From positions 2,232,001 through 2,296,000 of the forward strand of contig NZ_CP101291.1 in assembly GCF_024300645.1 (NCBI RefSeq): a stretch of 64,000 bases of DNA, read 5' to 3'. Origin of the DNA: Alteromonas sp. LMIT006. GTDB taxonomy: Bacteria; Pseudomonadota; Gammaproteobacteria; Enterobacterales; Alteromonadaceae. Positions 29,665-39,842 of the stretch are shown here, one piece after another (the stretch's first letter is position 1; each line of letters begins with the position of its first letter). The notes below the pieces were generated by a model, which ran no database searches, was not told the origin of the DNA, and worked only from the letters and a program-made list of their open reading frames with translations. The position numbers and the translations under genes were made by a program.

Positions 29665-31697
29665 TATGCTTCTCTTTTACTATCGTCTTGTTTAAATATA
29701 ACAAACGAACGATTTGAGATCACAAATTGTGGCTTCGCTATGTAAGCTCCTGCAGGTCTAAAGTCCGTCATACGCGTATCGAGCACTACCTGCCAACGAT
29801 GGTTCTGCTTAACGGTAGGCAACACCATATTGTGATCGACCTTGTCGGCATTGACACAAATCAGCCAGTGCTCTTGATTATCACGATTACCAATTAACTC
29901 TACGGCAAAGCCTTTGTTCATTGGATCATGCCAATCGGAATCGGCTTTGGGACTGCCATCAACTTTGTACCAATGGACGGCATCCACATTGCACTGGTCA
30001 AAAAATGCATCATCTGCTAATTGAGCATTGGTGAGGATCTGACTGGATTGTTTTAACGCGATACAGTACTGACAAAAAGCTAAAAAATCCGCCTGCTGCC
30101 GATTGAGATCCCAATCACAATAGTTGAGCTCATTATCTTGGCAATACGCATTATTATTACCGAGTTGAGTACGACTTAATTCATCGCCATGCAAGACCAA
30201 TGGCGTGCCCTGAGCAAAGATCATCGACGCAAACAAATTGCGCTTTTGCCGTTCTCGGACGTGGTTGATCACCACATCATCGGTTGGTCCTTCAATGCCA
30301 TAATTGCAACTCGCATTGTGATTATGACCATCGCGATTATCCTCAAGATTCGCCTCATTGTGTTTGTCTTGGTAGCTCACGACATCTTGTAAGGTGAAGC
30401 CATCGTGAAACGTCACGCCATTGACCGATGTGTAAGAGGCGCGAACGCCTTTGTGGAAAATATCTCGCGAACCAAACATGCACGTCGCAAAGTCCGCCAT
30501 TTTGTTATTATCACCGCGCCAAAAACTGCGGGTGATATCGCGAAATTGATCGTTGATTTCAGCAAAGGACACCGGAAAATTCCCCAACTGATAACCATAA
30601 TCACCAATGTCCCACGGCTCGGCTATGTGAATTTTGTCACGCAAAATTGGGTCTTGTTGCAAGGCTTTAAAAAAACCTGACTTTAATGAGAACGCGTGTG
30701 GCTGACGCCCCATATTCGTTGCCAAGTCATAGCGAAAGCCATCAAATCCATATTCTGTAACCCAATGTCTTGCTGCATCTAATATCATTTGGAGATTGTA
30801 CTGGTGCGCAAGGTTAATGGTATTACCACATCCTGAATAATTCGCATATTCTCTTGATTCAGGTAAAAAGGTATATGCCGTACTTGGTTGGGTCGCACGA
30901 TGATGTAATATCGGTCCATCAGGACCACCTTCGGCAGTATGGTTAAACACCACATCCAAAATCACTTCAAAACCGGCTTTGTGCAGCTTATCCACACAAG
31001 TTTGTAATTCTAAATGCGCATCACGGTAGGCATAACGAGGCTCCGGTGCAAAAAAGCTGGCCGTATTATAGCCCCAATAATTCGTGAGGCCCTTTTCGAC
31101 AATGAAAGGCTCTGGCATAAACGCCATCAAGGGCATCAACTGAATCGTGGTGATGCCCATGTGGTGCAAATGCTCGATCACAGCAGTATGGCACAAGCCT
31201 AAATAAGTCCCGCGATGCTCAACTGGCACGTCTGGGTGTTGCATGGTCATACTTTTGACATGCGCTTCATATACGACGCGATGATGGGGCAAAATCGCTT
31301 TTTCTAATGGTGCAACCCGAACCAATTTTGAGGAGCGATGTTGCGATGGGATTTTGCCTTTTGGAAACCACAATGAAGGATTTTTATTGTATTGCTCACG
31401 ATCCCAGTACCAAGCATGAGACAGTTGTTTGGCGTATGGATCACTGATGAAGCACGCTCCACCATCTTGCATCGTAACATGATACAAATAAACCAAATCA
31501 GAATAGCCTGTATTAATCGACCAATACCAATCTTTACCTACGCGCTTTTCTGCAGGAAAGCGAGCCAATTCTTCTTGCGTATCGGCATGAAATAAAACCA
31601 ATTCTGCGTCCTTGAGTTCAGGCCCATACAAGACGAACTCAAGACTGTTTTGAGTCAGTGTGACTCCGTACGAAGCACGCAGATTGGCCGTAATCAT
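29664..31697 (-). CDS. glgX: Glycogen debranching enzyme GlgX (isoamylase type, GH13)
   Basis: Hydrolyses alpha-1,6 branches left after phosphorylase action on glycogen. The 677-residue protein has an N-terminal CBM48 domain (1-100) and a GH13 barrel: DVVFNHTAEG, the nucleophile Asp in FRYDLATNMG, the acid Glu in HIAEPWDIG, and the GlgX-like segments NYWGYNTASFFAPEPRYA and ELSRTQLGNNNAYCQDNELNY. The start overlaps the glgB stop by four bases. It is the third gene of malQ-glgB-glgX-msrB. Confidence 0.95.
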   Translation of the reverse strand: MITANLRASYGVTLTQNSLEFVLYGPELKDAELVLFHADTQEELARFPAEKRVGKDWYWSINTGYSDLVYLYHVTMQDGGACFISDPYAKQLSHAWYWDREQYNKNPSLWFPKGKIPSQHRSSKLVRVAPLEKAILPHHRVVYEAHVKSMTMQHPDVPVEHRGTYLGLCHTAVIEHLHHMGITTIQLMPLMAFMPEPFIVEKGLTNYWGYNTASFFAPEPRYAYRDAHLELQTCVDKLHKAGFEVILDVVFNHTAEGGPDGPILHHRATQPSTAYTFLPESREYANYSGCGNTINLAHQYNLQMILDAARHWVTEYGFDGFRYDLATNMGRQPHAFSLKSGFFKALQQDPILRDKIHIAEPWDIGDYGYQLGNFPVSFAEINDQFRDITRSFWRGDNNKMADFATCMFGSRDIFHKGVRASYTSVNGVTFHDGFTLQDVVSYQDKHNEANLEDNRDGHNHNASCNYGIEGPTDDVVINHVRERQKRNLFASMIFAQGTPLVLHGDELSRTQLGNNNAYCQDNELNYCDWDLNRQQADFLAFCQYCIALKQSSQILTNAQLADDAFFDQCNVDAVHWYKVDGSPKADSDWHDPMNKGFAVELIGNRDNQEHWLICVNADKVDHNMVLPTVKQNHRWQVVLDTRMTDFRPAGAYIAKPQFVISNRSFVIFKQDDSKREA

Positions 31698-33838
31698 TGT
31701 TGTACTAACACCACACAGGCTAATGGTGGTAATGCTAGCATCAAATGACCATTAGCAACGGTTGTAGTTTGAGGCACAAAATAATCACTCCCACCATAAA
31801 TAGCTGCATCCGAATTAAACACCACTTGATATTCCCCGTCAGAAACATGATCTAAAACGTACTCATTGTGTGGGATGGGCGTAAAATTACAGAGCACAAC
31901 GGCAATTTGGCCAGAATCTGCATGGCGACTAAAACACACAATGGAGCGTTCCTCATCATTGTGTGATAACCACCGAAACCCCTTTCCAGTATGACATTGC
32001 TCATGTAGTGCAGGGTTGTTTCGATATAAGTGATTCAAATCGCGATACAACTGTTGAATCTGTGAATGCTTTGGCTCATCTAGCAAATACCAATCGAGCT
32101 GACCATCGTGATCCCACTCCCGATATTGCCCCAATTCACAGCCCATAAAATTGAGTTTTTTGCCCGGATGGGTAAACATGAAACTTGCATAAGTTCTCAA
32201 GTTCGCTCGCTGTTGCCAATCATCGCCAGGCATTTTGTTAAGCAGTGAGCCTTTGCCGTACACCACCTCATCGTGTGATATGGGCAAGACGAAATTTTCG
32301 TCAAACGCGTACACCATCGAGAATGTGATTTCATTGTGGTGATACTTACGATGTGCTGGATCACGACTGATGTATTCTAATGAATCGTGCATCCAACCCA
32401 TATTCCATTTGAAGCCAAAGCCGAGTCCGCCCATATCGACAGGACGAGACACCTTAGCGAACGAGGTGGATTCTTCAGCAATGGTCATGACATTTGGAAA
32501 CTGCTCATAAACAGCTCGATTCATCCACTGTAATAAGCTGATGGCTTCATAGTTGTGATTACCACCATCGACATTTGGGATCCACTCGCCATCGTTGCGC
32601 GAGTAGTCCAGATACAACATAGATGCCACCGCATCCACACGCAATCCATCGATGTGAAAATGCTCACACCAATATAAAGCATTCGCCACCAAAAATTGAC
32701 GCACTTCATCTTTACCAAAGTCATAAATGCATGAGTTCCAATCTGGATGCCAGCCTTTTCGTGGGTCTTCGTATTCATAAACACACGACCCATCGAACTT
32801 AGCTAAACCATGATCATCCTCTGGAAAATGCGCCGGTACCCAATCAATAATCACCCCAATGCCGGCTTGATGGCAGGTATCAACAAAATATTTGAAATCA
32901 TCAGGCGTTCCAAAACGGCTAGTTGGTGCAAATAAACCAACGGGTTGATAGCCCCAGGAGCCATCAAATGGGTATTCAGAAATCGGCATACACTCGATGT
33001 GCGTATAGCCCATGTCTTTAACGTATGAGACCAAGTCTTGAGCAAGCTCACGATAGGATAAATAGCGACGTCCATCAACCGGTCTACGCCACGAAGCAAG
33101 TTGCACTTCATAGATGCTGATGGGATGTGAATACGGATCGGAATTTTGTCTATTGCGCCATTCACTGTCATTCCAAACGTAAGAGGAATGGTCAAAAATC
33201 ACCGAAGCATGCGATGGATATTGATCATGGTAAAAGCCCACTGGATCGGCTTTATGAGGTAAACGCTCACCTTGTGCATTACGCAAGGCAAACTTGTATT
33301 TTTGTCCAATGTGCGCTGACGGAATGACCAAAACCCAATAGCCCATATCGGTTTTTTGCATGGGATGCGCCGTATCATTCCAGTGGTTAAATTCACCAAT
33401 CACTGACACCGCTGATGCATTAGGTGCAAAAACCGCAAAACGAACCGCCTCTAAAGACGTATCATCTGAACCATGTAACGTAATGGCCTGTGCCCCAAGC
33501 TGACGATAGACATTTTGCGGCGCGTGATCGACAAAATGCACCGCATGATAAGCTTCATTTTTATACGCATAAGGGTCGACAATGGTGTATTCGGTGTCGA
33601 CAGTTTGCACCTTCAGGCGGTACTGTTTTGGGATTTGACTGGCAATGACATTACAAAAAACTCCATCCCCGGCAGCTGTCAGTTCAACCACCTGTGCCCC
33701 TTGAACATCCACAACATTCACTGCGATTGCGCCAGGTATGTAAACTCGACAAAAGTCCCCTAACTCGTTGCGAAATACCCCCAAATCATTGAAGGGAAAA
33801 CTCGCACGTCCTTGTACTAAATGATGATAATCAGTCAT
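31694..33838 (-). CDS. glgB: 1,4-alpha-glucan branching enzyme GlgB
   Basis: Makes alpha-1,6 branches in glycogen. The 714-residue protein has two N-terminal beta domains (an N1 domain of about 105 residues and a CBM48 domain with GEFNHWND), followed by the GH13 barrel: DWVPAHFPEDDHGLAKFDG, the nucleophile Asp in GLRVDAVASMLYLDY, the acid Glu in TIAEEST and LPISHDEVVYGKGSL. The start ATG at 33838 has AGGAAC nearby, and malQ ends 15 bases upstream. No ADP-glucose pyrophosphorylase or glycogen synthase gene is in the window, so these must be elsewhere or absent. Confidence 0.96.
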   Translation of the reverse strand: MTDYHHLVQGRASFPFNDLGVFRNELGDFCRVYIPGAIAVNVVDVQGAQVVELTAAGDGVFCNVIASQIPKQYRLKVQTVDTEYTIVDPYAYKNEAYHAVHFVDHAPQNVYRQLGAQAITLHGSDDTSLEAVRFAVFAPNASAVSVIGEFNHWNDTAHPMQKTDMGYWVLVIPSAHIGQKYKFALRNAQGERLPHKADPVGFYHDQYPSHASVIFDHSSYVWNDSEWRNRQNSDPYSHPISIYEVQLASWRRPVDGRRYLSYRELAQDLVSYVKDMGYTHIECMPISEYPFDGSWGYQPVGLFAPTSRFGTPDDFKYFVDTCHQAGIGVIIDWVPAHFPEDDHGLAKFDGSCVYEYEDPRKGWHPDWNSCIYDFGKDEVRQFLVANALYWCEHFHIDGLRVDAVASMLYLDYSRNDGEWIPNVDGGNHNYEAISLLQWMNRAVYEQFPNVMTIAEESTSFAKVSRPVDMGGLGFGFKWNMGWMHDSLEYISRDPAHRKYHHNEITFSMVYAFDENFVLPISHDEVVYGKGSLLNKMPGDDWQQRANLRTYASFMFTHPGKKLNFMGCELGQYREWDHDGQLDWYLLDEPKHSQIQQLYRDLNHLYRNNPALHEQCHTGKGFRWLSHNDEERSIVCFSRHADSGQIAVVLCNFTPIPHNEYVLDHVSDGEYQVVFNSDAAIYGGSDYFVPQTTTVANGHLMLALPPLACVVLVQQ

Positions 33839-33853
33839 TCTGTTCCTTTTTAT

Positions 33854-36031
33854 TTATGTTTGACTGGCGTCGATGCGCGCTTGAGAAATACGCGCAGACA
33901 AATCCAATATATCACGATTACTAAAAATATCTTCCAAGTTCTGCGACAACTTACGACGCCAATTTGGATATTCGTTAAAAGTGCCAGGGATATTGACTGG
34001 CTTGTCCATTTGCAACCAATCTTCCAATTGTAACGATAATAATGCTGAACTGCCCTTGGCCATATGCACCTGCATTCCGTAATTCAAAGCTTGGGTCATG
34101 CCGACATAATTGACATCGTGCCCTACTTCATTAGGTATTGAGCCATGGCCATGCAGGGTATTTAAAATTTGCTGCTTATTCTCATGACGCGATGCGTACA
34201 AAGGCTGCAAAATCTCTTCTGTTGGATATAAACCAAGTTCTTTACCCAATTCCAAATCATTGCAATGCCAATAACCAATCAAGGTTGGGAAGTCATGAAT
34301 GGTCAAGGTCGCCATGGATTGCACAGGATAATGTGCGGGAGAATAAAACCCTCCATCTTCTGCTTGTTCGAAGAAAAAGACACGATAAGAATACACGCCA
34401 TTAGACGCTAATTTATCTCGTATTTCCTCTGGCACTGTCCCCAAGTCTTCGCCAATAATAAGCGTTTGATGGCGGTGTGATTCAAGTGCCAAAATGCCAA
34501 GCAGATCATCCACTGGATAATAGACATATCCACCTTTGTCTGCGGAGTCACCTTTGACAACCCACCACAACCTCAGTAGCGCCATGGCATGGTCAATGCG
34601 CAACGCACCTGAATTGGCCATATTGGCAGAGAACAAATCGATGATAGGTTGATAGCCCTGTTGATAAAGCACTTCAGGATCCATCGGTGGCAAGCCCCAA
34701 TTCTGACCCAATGGGCCAAGGATATCAGGTGGCGCACCGATACTTGCTTGCGTCACATACAAGTCTTTGGCAGCCCAAATTTCAGCACTGCCCTCACTTA
34801 CACCAACAGCCAAATCGCGATAGATACCTATGGTGAGGTTTAATTCTGAAGCAACTGCACTGGCAGCTGCGAATTGTTGAGCCGCTAGGTATTGTAAATA
34901 ACCATAAAAACGCACGCGTTCGGCATGTGATTGAGCAAACTCTGCCACAGCGTCATTTTGATAAGTTTGATACTCTTCAGGGAAAACTGGCCATCCCCAA
35001 CTGTCCTTGCCCGCTTGGCGTAAATATTCTTGTAGTGCATCATACGTAGCTAGGGCTGCAAGACTTTCTCCGCCTTGTGTAATAAACGCATCCAGTTCTC
35101 TGGTATCCCCTTTAATATATTCTTGGTACAAGGCATTGAGCACGGGCATTTTTAGCTCGGCGACCGCCTTGTAATCAACATATTCAACTGCTCGGGTATG
35201 TTGTAATTTTGCCTGAAATTGCCCATCGCTGACCATGGCTTGAATTACGGGAGATTGATACTCAGGGACCGCAGTAACATCAATGTACAAATGATTGAGC
35301 CACTTTCGCGATGATGGGCTATATGGCGAACATGAGTCAGGTTCATTTGGATAGAGCGCATGAATCGGATTTAACCCAATAAAATCTGCTCCCTGCTGCG
35401 CAGCATTGCGCAGTAAAGCCTGTAGGTCAGTAAAATCACCCATGCCCCAGTTGCGTTCGCTGCGCACACAGTACAATTGAACACTCAACCCCCAAACTTT
35501 ATGGCCTTGAGCTATTTTTGCTGGGGTATAGCACGCATCCGGTGCCATGATTAAACGCGCCTCTGCCAATACTTGCGTATCATGCATGAGTTGAAGTGTA
35601 TGATAGCCGTCTGGTACTTCAAACTCTAAATCGATTGCAAATTCTTGGTATTCGGAATCTTCAATATCCGCAGCGTTGATCAAGGTATGCTCCGTCGCAA
35701 TAAGATTTTGTAAAAGATCAGCGCCCGTTTCAGTAATGACTTTCAGTGATAATGGCGTATTCACCAAAGAAATAGGTAAACGCAGTGCAATCAATTTTTC
35801 GGAGGAATGACGCAACACTTTGACCGGATCAAGTGGCGTCATCCATGCATCTGAAACTTGCTCATTGATTTGTTGAACTAAGTGATCTTCTTTCTCGATA
35901 TCATACCCCATGACACCTAAGATCTTTTCCTTAGTTCCTGCGGCAACCGATGTGGGTTTGCCATACGCATCAATAAATTGCGTTTCAATGCCTCGCATTT
36001 TGACGAGCGCATCAATGGGTGTTTGCGACAT
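33854..36031 (-). CDS. malQ: 4-alpha-glucanotransferase (amylomaltase)
   Basis: Disproportionates maltodextrins and releases glucose, feeding glk. The 725-residue GH77 enzyme has an N-terminal extension of about 150 residues as in E. coli MalQ and the signatures GLSVQLYCVRSERNWGMGDF, YSPSSRKWLNHLYIDV, the nucleophile Asp in ALRIDHAMALLRLWWV and the acid Glu in IIGEDLGTVP. It heads malQ-glgB-glgX-msrB and diverges from gapA across 211 bases that contain a HexR box. Confidence 0.95.
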   Translation of the reverse strand: MSQTPIDALVKMRGIETQFIDAYGKPTSVAAGTKEKILGVMGYDIEKEDHLVQQINEQVSDAWMTPLDPVKVLRHSSEKLIALRLPISLVNTPLSLKVITETGADLLQNLIATEHTLINAADIEDSEYQEFAIDLEFEVPDGYHTLQLMHDTQVLAEARLIMAPDACYTPAKIAQGHKVWGLSVQLYCVRSERNWGMGDFTDLQALLRNAAQQGADFIGLNPIHALYPNEPDSCSPYSPSSRKWLNHLYIDVTAVPEYQSPVIQAMVSDGQFQAKLQHTRAVEYVDYKAVAELKMPVLNALYQEYIKGDTRELDAFITQGGESLAALATYDALQEYLRQAGKDSWGWPVFPEEYQTYQNDAVAEFAQSHAERVRFYGYLQYLAAQQFAAASAVASELNLTIGIYRDLAVGVSEGSAEIWAAKDLYVTQASIGAPPDILGPLGQNWGLPPMDPEVLYQQGYQPIIDLFSANMANSGALRIDHAMALLRLWWVVKGDSADKGGYVYYPVDDLLGILALESHRHQTLIIGEDLGTVPEEIRDKLASNGVYSYRVFFFEQAEDGGFYSPAHYPVQSMATLTIHDFPTLIGYWHCNDLELGKELGLYPTEEILQPLYASRHENKQQILNTLHGHGSIPNEVGHDVNYVGMTQALNYGMQVHMAKGSSALLSLQLEDWLQMDKPVNIPGTFNEYPNWRRKLSQNLEDIFSNRDILDLSARISQARIDASQT

Positions 36032-36131
36032 AAGAATTCCAGACTAGGTTATAGTGACCCTGCATTATTATGACTTAGTGGTCACATTAAAAATGAATAC
36101 GATTGCATTGATGAGAAGTTTACACTTTTTC

Positions 36132-36146
36132 TGTAATAAAACTACA
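36132..36146. promoter_or_regulatory. HexR-type operator upstream of gapA
   Basis: TGTAATAAAACTACA is a near-perfect 15-bp palindrome of the HexR type (general form TGTARTnnAATTACA). It lies 16 bases upstream of the gapA -35 hexamer and about 100 bases upstream of malQ, so HexR bound here would touch RNA polymerase from upstream rather than block it. The same motif is found at zwf/hexR and pyk in this window, which supports the call. Confidence 0.85.
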
Positions 36147-36158
36147 TTTTACTGATAA

Positions 36159-37238
<1,080 letters not shown>

Positions 37239-37257
37239 TTTGTTTCTCCCTCCTTAC

Positions 37258-37284
37258 AAGCCCAGTTCCTACTGGGCTTTTTTT
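37258..37284 (+). terminator. Rho-independent terminator after gapA
   Basis: AAGCCCAGT (37258-37266) pairs with ACTGGGCTT (37271-37279) around a TCCT loop and is followed by a T-run to 37284. It separates gapA from the mutarotase gene. Confidence 0.93.
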
Positions 37285-37333
37285 GTCTTGTGCACTATTC
37301 TTTAGAGAATACTCAAAAAGGACTCAACAACAC

Positions 37334-38134
37334 ATGAATACTCTCACCTTACGGACCTCATCGGCCAGTTGCCAAATTGCGCTGCATGGCGCACACCTCA
37401 CCTCTTATGTGCGCAATGGATTGGAGCGTTTGTTTGTTTCGCAGCAAGCTGTAATGGATGGCACCAAAGCGATTCGAGGCGGAGTACCGATTTGCTGGCC
37501 ATGGTTTGGTCAGCTACATGCTGATATCGCTTCGCACAAAATAGCGCATGGCTTAGTGCGAAATCAACCATGGGATATTATTGCGCAAACTTACAGTGCT
37601 GAAGAGTCGTCTGTCACTCTAGTACCATCTGATACACATCATCCGTTGTGGCCATCAGGGTTATCTTGCTCAATCAAAATCACATTGGGTGAAGTGCTAG
37701 AGATACGCTTAATATCATCCAATTCCAGTGCAAAACCAATTGCGCTCACCGGTGCATTGCATACGTATTTTGCAATTCCAGATATCGTAGATATTGAACT
37801 TGAGGGTTTTGAGCAAGCACATCAATATATTGATAACAATACCACTACACGACATGATTTTGGCGAAAATCCCTATCTAATTAACGATGAAGTTGACCGT
37901 GTCCATTTGCTGCCAGCGCCATCAACCAAAATCGTAAGCGATTCCCCTATCACAATAAAGCACAGAGGGCATGACTCACTTGTCGTATGGAACCCTGGCG
38001 CTGCTAAAGCAAAAGCACTCGCGGATTTAGCTGATAAAGAGTATCGACAGTTTGTCTGTATCGAAACTGCTCTTACCCAAGGATTTGAGTTAATTCCTGG
38101 AAACACCCATGAGCTAATACAGTCGATTGACTGA
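37334..38134 (+). CDS. yeaD: D-hexose-6-phosphate mutarotase (YeaD-like)
   Basis: Aldose-1-epimerase-fold enzyme expected to interconvert alpha and beta anomers of glucose 6-phosphate, which helps glucose 6-phosphate dehydrogenase. The 266-residue protein has the sugar-binding segments AIRGGVPICWPWFGQ, AHGLVRNQPW and the C-terminal FVCIETAL with the catalytic Glu. The gapA-yeaD order is shared with E. coli. The ATG at 37334 is chosen because the frame upstream runs through the gapA terminator. AAAGGA lies 11 bases before the ATG, a rather long spacing. It may depend on gapA read-through. Confidence 0.88.
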   Translation: MNTLTLRTSSASCQIALHGAHLTSYVRNGLERLFVSQQAVMDGTKAIRGGVPICWPWFGQLHADIASHKIAHGLVRNQPWDIIAQTYSAEESSVTLVPSDTHHPLWPSGLSCSIKITLGEVLEIRLISSNSSAKPIALTGALHTYFAIPDIVDIELEGFEQAHQYIDNNTTTRHDFGENPYLINDEVDRVHLLPAPSTKIVSDSPITIKHRGHDSLVVWNPGAAKAKALADLADKEYRQFVCIETALTQGFELIPGNTHELIQSID

Positions 38135-38146
38135 TATTTTAAAGCA

Positions 38147-38182
38147 CAAAAAAACGCACACTATTCCTTAATAATGTGCGTT
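38147..38182 (-). terminator. Rho-independent terminator after the zwf-pgl-edd-glk-eda operon
   Basis: AACGCACA (38153-38160) pairs with TGTGCGTT (38175-38182) around a 14-base loop; on the minus strand it is followed by seven T. It lies 32 bases after the eda stop and 12 bases after the convergent mutarotase stop, so it may serve both directions. Confidence 0.8.
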
Positions 38183-38214
38183 AATGAAGTCTTGCGAACT
38201 AAACTAACTGACTT

Positions 38215-38865
38215 TTACGCGACGGCGTTTGCTCCTTCCACCGCTTCTTTAGCAAGTTGGGTAATCGCATCCCAATCACCGGCATCCATCAACGCATCCG
38301 GTGCAAGCCATGAGCCTCCCACGCAATGAATATTAGGTAAGGCCAAATAATCGTGATAGTTAGATAAACTGATCCCACCTGTTGGGCAGAACACCATATC
38401 TGGGAACGGACCTGCAATCGATTTAATGGCTTTTACACCACCCACCGCTTCTGCTGGGAAAAACTTTAGATGGGTATATCCAGCATCGCGAGCGCGCATC
38501 AAATCAGAGGTAGAGGAAATACCTGGGATCAGCGCAATTGGTCCTGCTTTACCAGCAGCTAATAACTCTGCAGTCATACCTGGGCTGATCGCAAATTTAG
38601 CGCCCGCATCGGTCACTTGTTGTAACTGTTCTGCATTGGTTACGGTACCCGCGCCAATCATCGCATCCGGTAATTCTTTTGCGATCAATTCAATGGCCTC
38701 TAGAGCCACAGGAGTACGCAACGTCACTTCCAAAATATTAATCCCGCCAGCAATCAATGCTTTGGCTAATGGCACTGCGTGTTCTAATTTTTTGATCACA
38801 AGCACAGGAACAACAGGTGATGTTGCGAACACGTCTTGTACTGAGTATTGCCATGACTGACTCAT
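38215..38865 (-). CDS. eda: 2-dehydro-3-deoxy-6-phosphogluconate aldolase
   Basis: Splits KDPG to pyruvate and glyceraldehyde 3-phosphate, the last Entner-Doudoroff step. The 216-residue class I aldolase has catalytic Glu46 in ILEVTLRT and the Schiff-base Lys134 in HLKFFPAE, with ISPGMT and PTGGIS as phosphate-binding loops. Its ATG overlaps the glk stop by one base (TAATG). It is the last gene of the operon and is followed by a terminator. Confidence 0.97.
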   Translation of the reverse strand: MSQSWQYSVQDVFATSPVVPVLVIKKLEHAVPLAKALIAGGINILEVTLRTPVALEAIELIAKELPDAMIGAGTVTNAEQLQQVTDAGAKFAISPGMTAELLAAGKAGPIALIPGISSTSDLMRARDAGYTHLKFFPAEAVGGVKAIKSIAGPFPDMVFCPTGGISLSNYHDYLALPNIHCVGGSWLAPDALMDAGDWDAITQLAKEAVEGANAVA

Positions 38866-39842
38866 TAGGCATTCCTTACATGTTGATTAAGGTACGCAGC
38901 GGCACCCAATAACCCGTGATCGGGTTCGTTAATTAAGTACGTAGGGATATCTTTTATGTAATGAGCCATTTGTCCCTTGGCTTCAAAGCGTGACCGAAAG
39001 TCACTTTTTTGTAAAAATTCTACAAACCGCGAAGCAATGCCACCGCCAATAAACACACCACCGGTCGTAGCTAAATTCATCGCTAAGTTACCTGCAAAAC
39101 TGCCCATGATGGCGCAAAATTGTGCTAAGGCTTTTTCGCAAATTGCGCATTGTTTATTGAGCGCACTTTCAGTGATCAAAGCCGCTTCATTGTAAATAGG
39201 CTCAACGCCTTCAGCCTGAGCAAGTGCTTTGTAGATGTTCACAATACCGCGTCCTGACATGACCTCTTCAGCTGAAGCTCGTCCATATTGGGCTTGTAAG
39301 TAACGCCAGATGACGACATCGGTTTCATCCACAGGAGCAAAATCGACATGACCGCCTTCTCCATCAAGGGTTTGCCAGCCACTTGTAGTTTGCGTGATGT
39401 GCTCAACACCCAAACCTGTGCCTGGACCAAATACCGCGATGTTGCCATTTTCAATTGGTGCACCTGCGCCAATTTGGATGATTTGCTCATCATTTAATAC
39501 AGGTAGCGAATGAGCGACTGCTGTAAAGTCATTAATAACAAATAAATGTTGAAGACCAAGATTATTTTGCAATCCTGACGCCGTAAACTCCCAATCGTTA
39601 TTAGAGAATTTGATCACTTCCTGATTGACCGGCCCTGCAATAGCGATACACGCAGAAGTAAAGGTTTTATCTTTGTGCTCTGCAAAGTAGTGCTCTATCG
39701 CAGCTTGAATGCTTACAAACTCAATACACTGATATTTCTCAATATCAGCTATGCCGTTATCAGTAACGGTTGCCAGACGAATATTCGTTCCGCCGACATC
39801 TGCGATCAGCTTATGCCCCAAATTGCCAATCTTGTTAGCCAT
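38865..39842 (-). CDS. glk: Glucokinase
   Basis: Phosphorylates free glucose with ATP. The 325-residue protein of the bacterial glucokinase family has the phosphate-1 loop [13 protein letters not shown] near the N-terminus, [10 protein letters not shown], the catalytic Asp in [21 protein letters not shown] and the zinc-free [10 protein letters not shown] segment. I start it at the ATG at 39842, which has AAGGAG nine bases upstream and overlaps the end of edd by 8 bases; a longer reading has no support. Its place inside the Entner-Doudoroff operon links free glucose, for example from malQ action, directly to zwf. Confidence 0.96.
   Translation of the reverse strand: MANKIGNLGHKLIADVGGTNIRLATVTDNGIADIEKYQCIEFVSIQAAIEHYFAEHKDKTFTSACIAIAGPVNQEVIKFSNNDWEFTASGLQNNLGLQHLFVINDFTAVAHSLPVLNDEQIIQIGAGAPIENGNIAVFGPGTGLGVEHITQTTSGWQTLDGEGGHVDFAPVDETDVVIWRYLQAQYGRASAEEVMSGRGIVNIYKALAQAEGVEPIYNEAALITESALNKQCAICEKALAQFCAIMGSFAGNLAMNLATTGGVFIGGGIASRFVEFLQKSDFRSRFEAKGQMAHYIKDIPTYLINEPDHGLLGAAAYLNQHVRNA

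Noticed and set aside
38426..38860. 144-residue open frame on the plus strand opposite eda
   Set aside because: Fully antisense to eda, which is intact with its catalytic residues; no known family is recognisable.
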